Positions 35,988 through 36,815 of a stretch of 36,815 nt of DNA are shown piece by piece. Source of the stretch: Gammaproteobacteria bacterium. GTDB taxonomy: Bacteria > Pseudomonadota > Gammaproteobacteria > Magnimaribacterales > D2472. Position 1 is the stretch's first letter. Every line of letters starts with the position of its first letter. Location of the stretch: assembly GCA_002721465.1 (NCBI GenBank), contig PBKO01000006.1, forward strand, positions 12,746 to 49,560, written 5' to 3'. Position numbers and translations under genes: made by a program. Under the pieces are notes generated by a model. The model was not told where the DNA came from, made no database searches, and worked only from the letters and a program-made list of their open reading frames with translations.

Positions 35988-36728
35988 ATGAATAAAAAAA
36001 CTCATTTTGGATTTAAAGAAGTCCAAGAGTCAGAAAAGAGTAAATTTGTTGGAGAGGTATTTACTTCTGTTTCAGAAAATTATGACTTAATGAATGATGC
36101 AATGTCTTTTGGTATGCATAGACTTTGGAAAAGAATATTAGTTGAACTCGCTGCAATCGGAAAAAATGATGTAATTCTTGATATAGCAAGTGGAACTGGA
36201 GATATACCTAAGCTTATTTCTAAAGAATATCCAGAAACAACTATTTTTATGACTGATATTAACTACGATATGTTGAACGAAGGTAGAAATAGAGCGATTA
36301 ATGAGAGTTTCAGTTCTAGTTGTAAATTTTGCCAATTAAATGGCGAGCAATTACCTTTCAAAAATAAAGCATTTGATCTCATTACCATAGGTTTTGGTTT
36401 AAGAAATTTTACTAATAAAGAAAAGGGTATTAAAGAAATGAGAAGGAGCTTAAAAAAAAATGGTAAATTGTTAGTGCTTGAGTTTTCTAAACCCGTTAAT
36501 CCATTTTTTTCAAAAGTTTATGATTGGTATTCTTTTAATATACTTCCTAAACTAGGGTCACTTCTTGCAAATGATTCCGATAGTTATCAATATTTAGCTG
36601 AGTCAATAAGAATGCATCCAGATCAAGAACTTCTAAAAAATATGATTATAGAATCAGGCTTTAAAGATTGTAAATTTTATAACTTGCTTAATGGTGTAGT
36701 ATCAATTCATGTCGCATACAATGATTAA
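35988..36728 (+). CDS. ubiE: Bifunctional demethylmenaquinone / 2-methoxy-6-polyprenyl-1,4-benzoquinol methyltransferase
   Basis: 'THFGFKEVQESEKSKFVGEVFTSVSENYDLMNDAMSFGMHRLWKR', 'ILDIASGTGDIPKLI', 'NGEQLPFKNKAFDLITIGFGLRNFTNKEKGIKEMRRSLKKNGKLLVLEFSKP'. Confidence 0.97.
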   Translation: MNKKTHFGFKEVQESEKSKFVGEVFTSVSENYDLMNDAMSFGMHRLWKRILVELAAIGKNDVILDIASGTGDIPKLISKEYPETTIFMTDINYDMLNEGRNRAINESFSSSCKFCQLNGEQLPFKNKAFDLITIGFGLRNFTNKEKGIKEMRRSLKKNGKLLVLEFSKPVNPFFSKVYDWYSFNILPKLGSLLANDSDSYQYLAESIRMHPDQELLKNMIIESGFKDCKFYNLLNGVVSIHVAYND

Positions 36729-36815
36729 CATCAAAAAAAGTTTTGATAAACTTTTCAAAAGTATAGAAGAATCCTCTCCGAATTTAAAAAAAACGCTTCG
36801 TGAGATATCACCATT
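36721..36815 (+). CDS. Partial ORF truncated by window end; UbiJ (SCP2-like) expected by position only
   Basis: ATG at 36721 overlaps the ubiE 3' end; reads MINIKKSFDKLFKSIEESSPNLKKTLREISP...; ubiE-ubiJ-ubiB order is common. Confidence 0.4.
   Translation, partial: MINIKKSFDKLFKSIEESSPNLKKTLREISP

Noticed and set aside
1-36815. Search for CRISPR arrays, transposases/IS ends, integrases, toxin-antitoxin pairs, rRNA or tRNA genes
   Set aside because: No regularly spaced direct repeats, mobile-element proteins or recognisable tRNA/rRNA sequences were seen by eye; tRNAscan/CRISPR software was not run.

Overview
The window is a compact, AT-rich, gene-dense chromosomal segment from a gammaproteobacterium. 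A marine, streamlined SAR86-like lineage is plausible, but that is inference. It is mostly housekeeping genes in conserved synteny blocks: hemL(partial); a pfkB kinase; dksA-pcnB-dNK-acs; nnrD-tsaE-amiB / priA; rpmE2 / dut-sixA / rpmB; pepP-ubiH; zapA-6S RNA-fau; ilvA / rpiA; a fadB-like gene; miaB-phoH-ybeY-corC-lnt-ldt; DUF1820 / orn / rsgA / ubiE. I found no CRISPR arrays, transposases, prophage genes, rRNAs or tRNAs. The non-coding highlights are a clear 6S RNA (ssrS) between zapA and fau, and a roughly 300-bp intergenic region (26119-26414). The latter holds a perfect GC-rich hairpin, a second inverted repeat and an unlisted 28-codon ORF upstream of a secreted glutathione peroxidase. Global oddities are eight convergent gene pairs with essentially no space between stop codons, and several genes whose best -10-like hexamer lies 6-9 nt from the start codon, suggesting leaderless transcripts. 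I see no convincing multi-gene novel defence or biosynthetic system. The strongest leads are the 26.1-26.4 kb region and the membrane/beta-propeller chimera at 8.8-10.2 kb.
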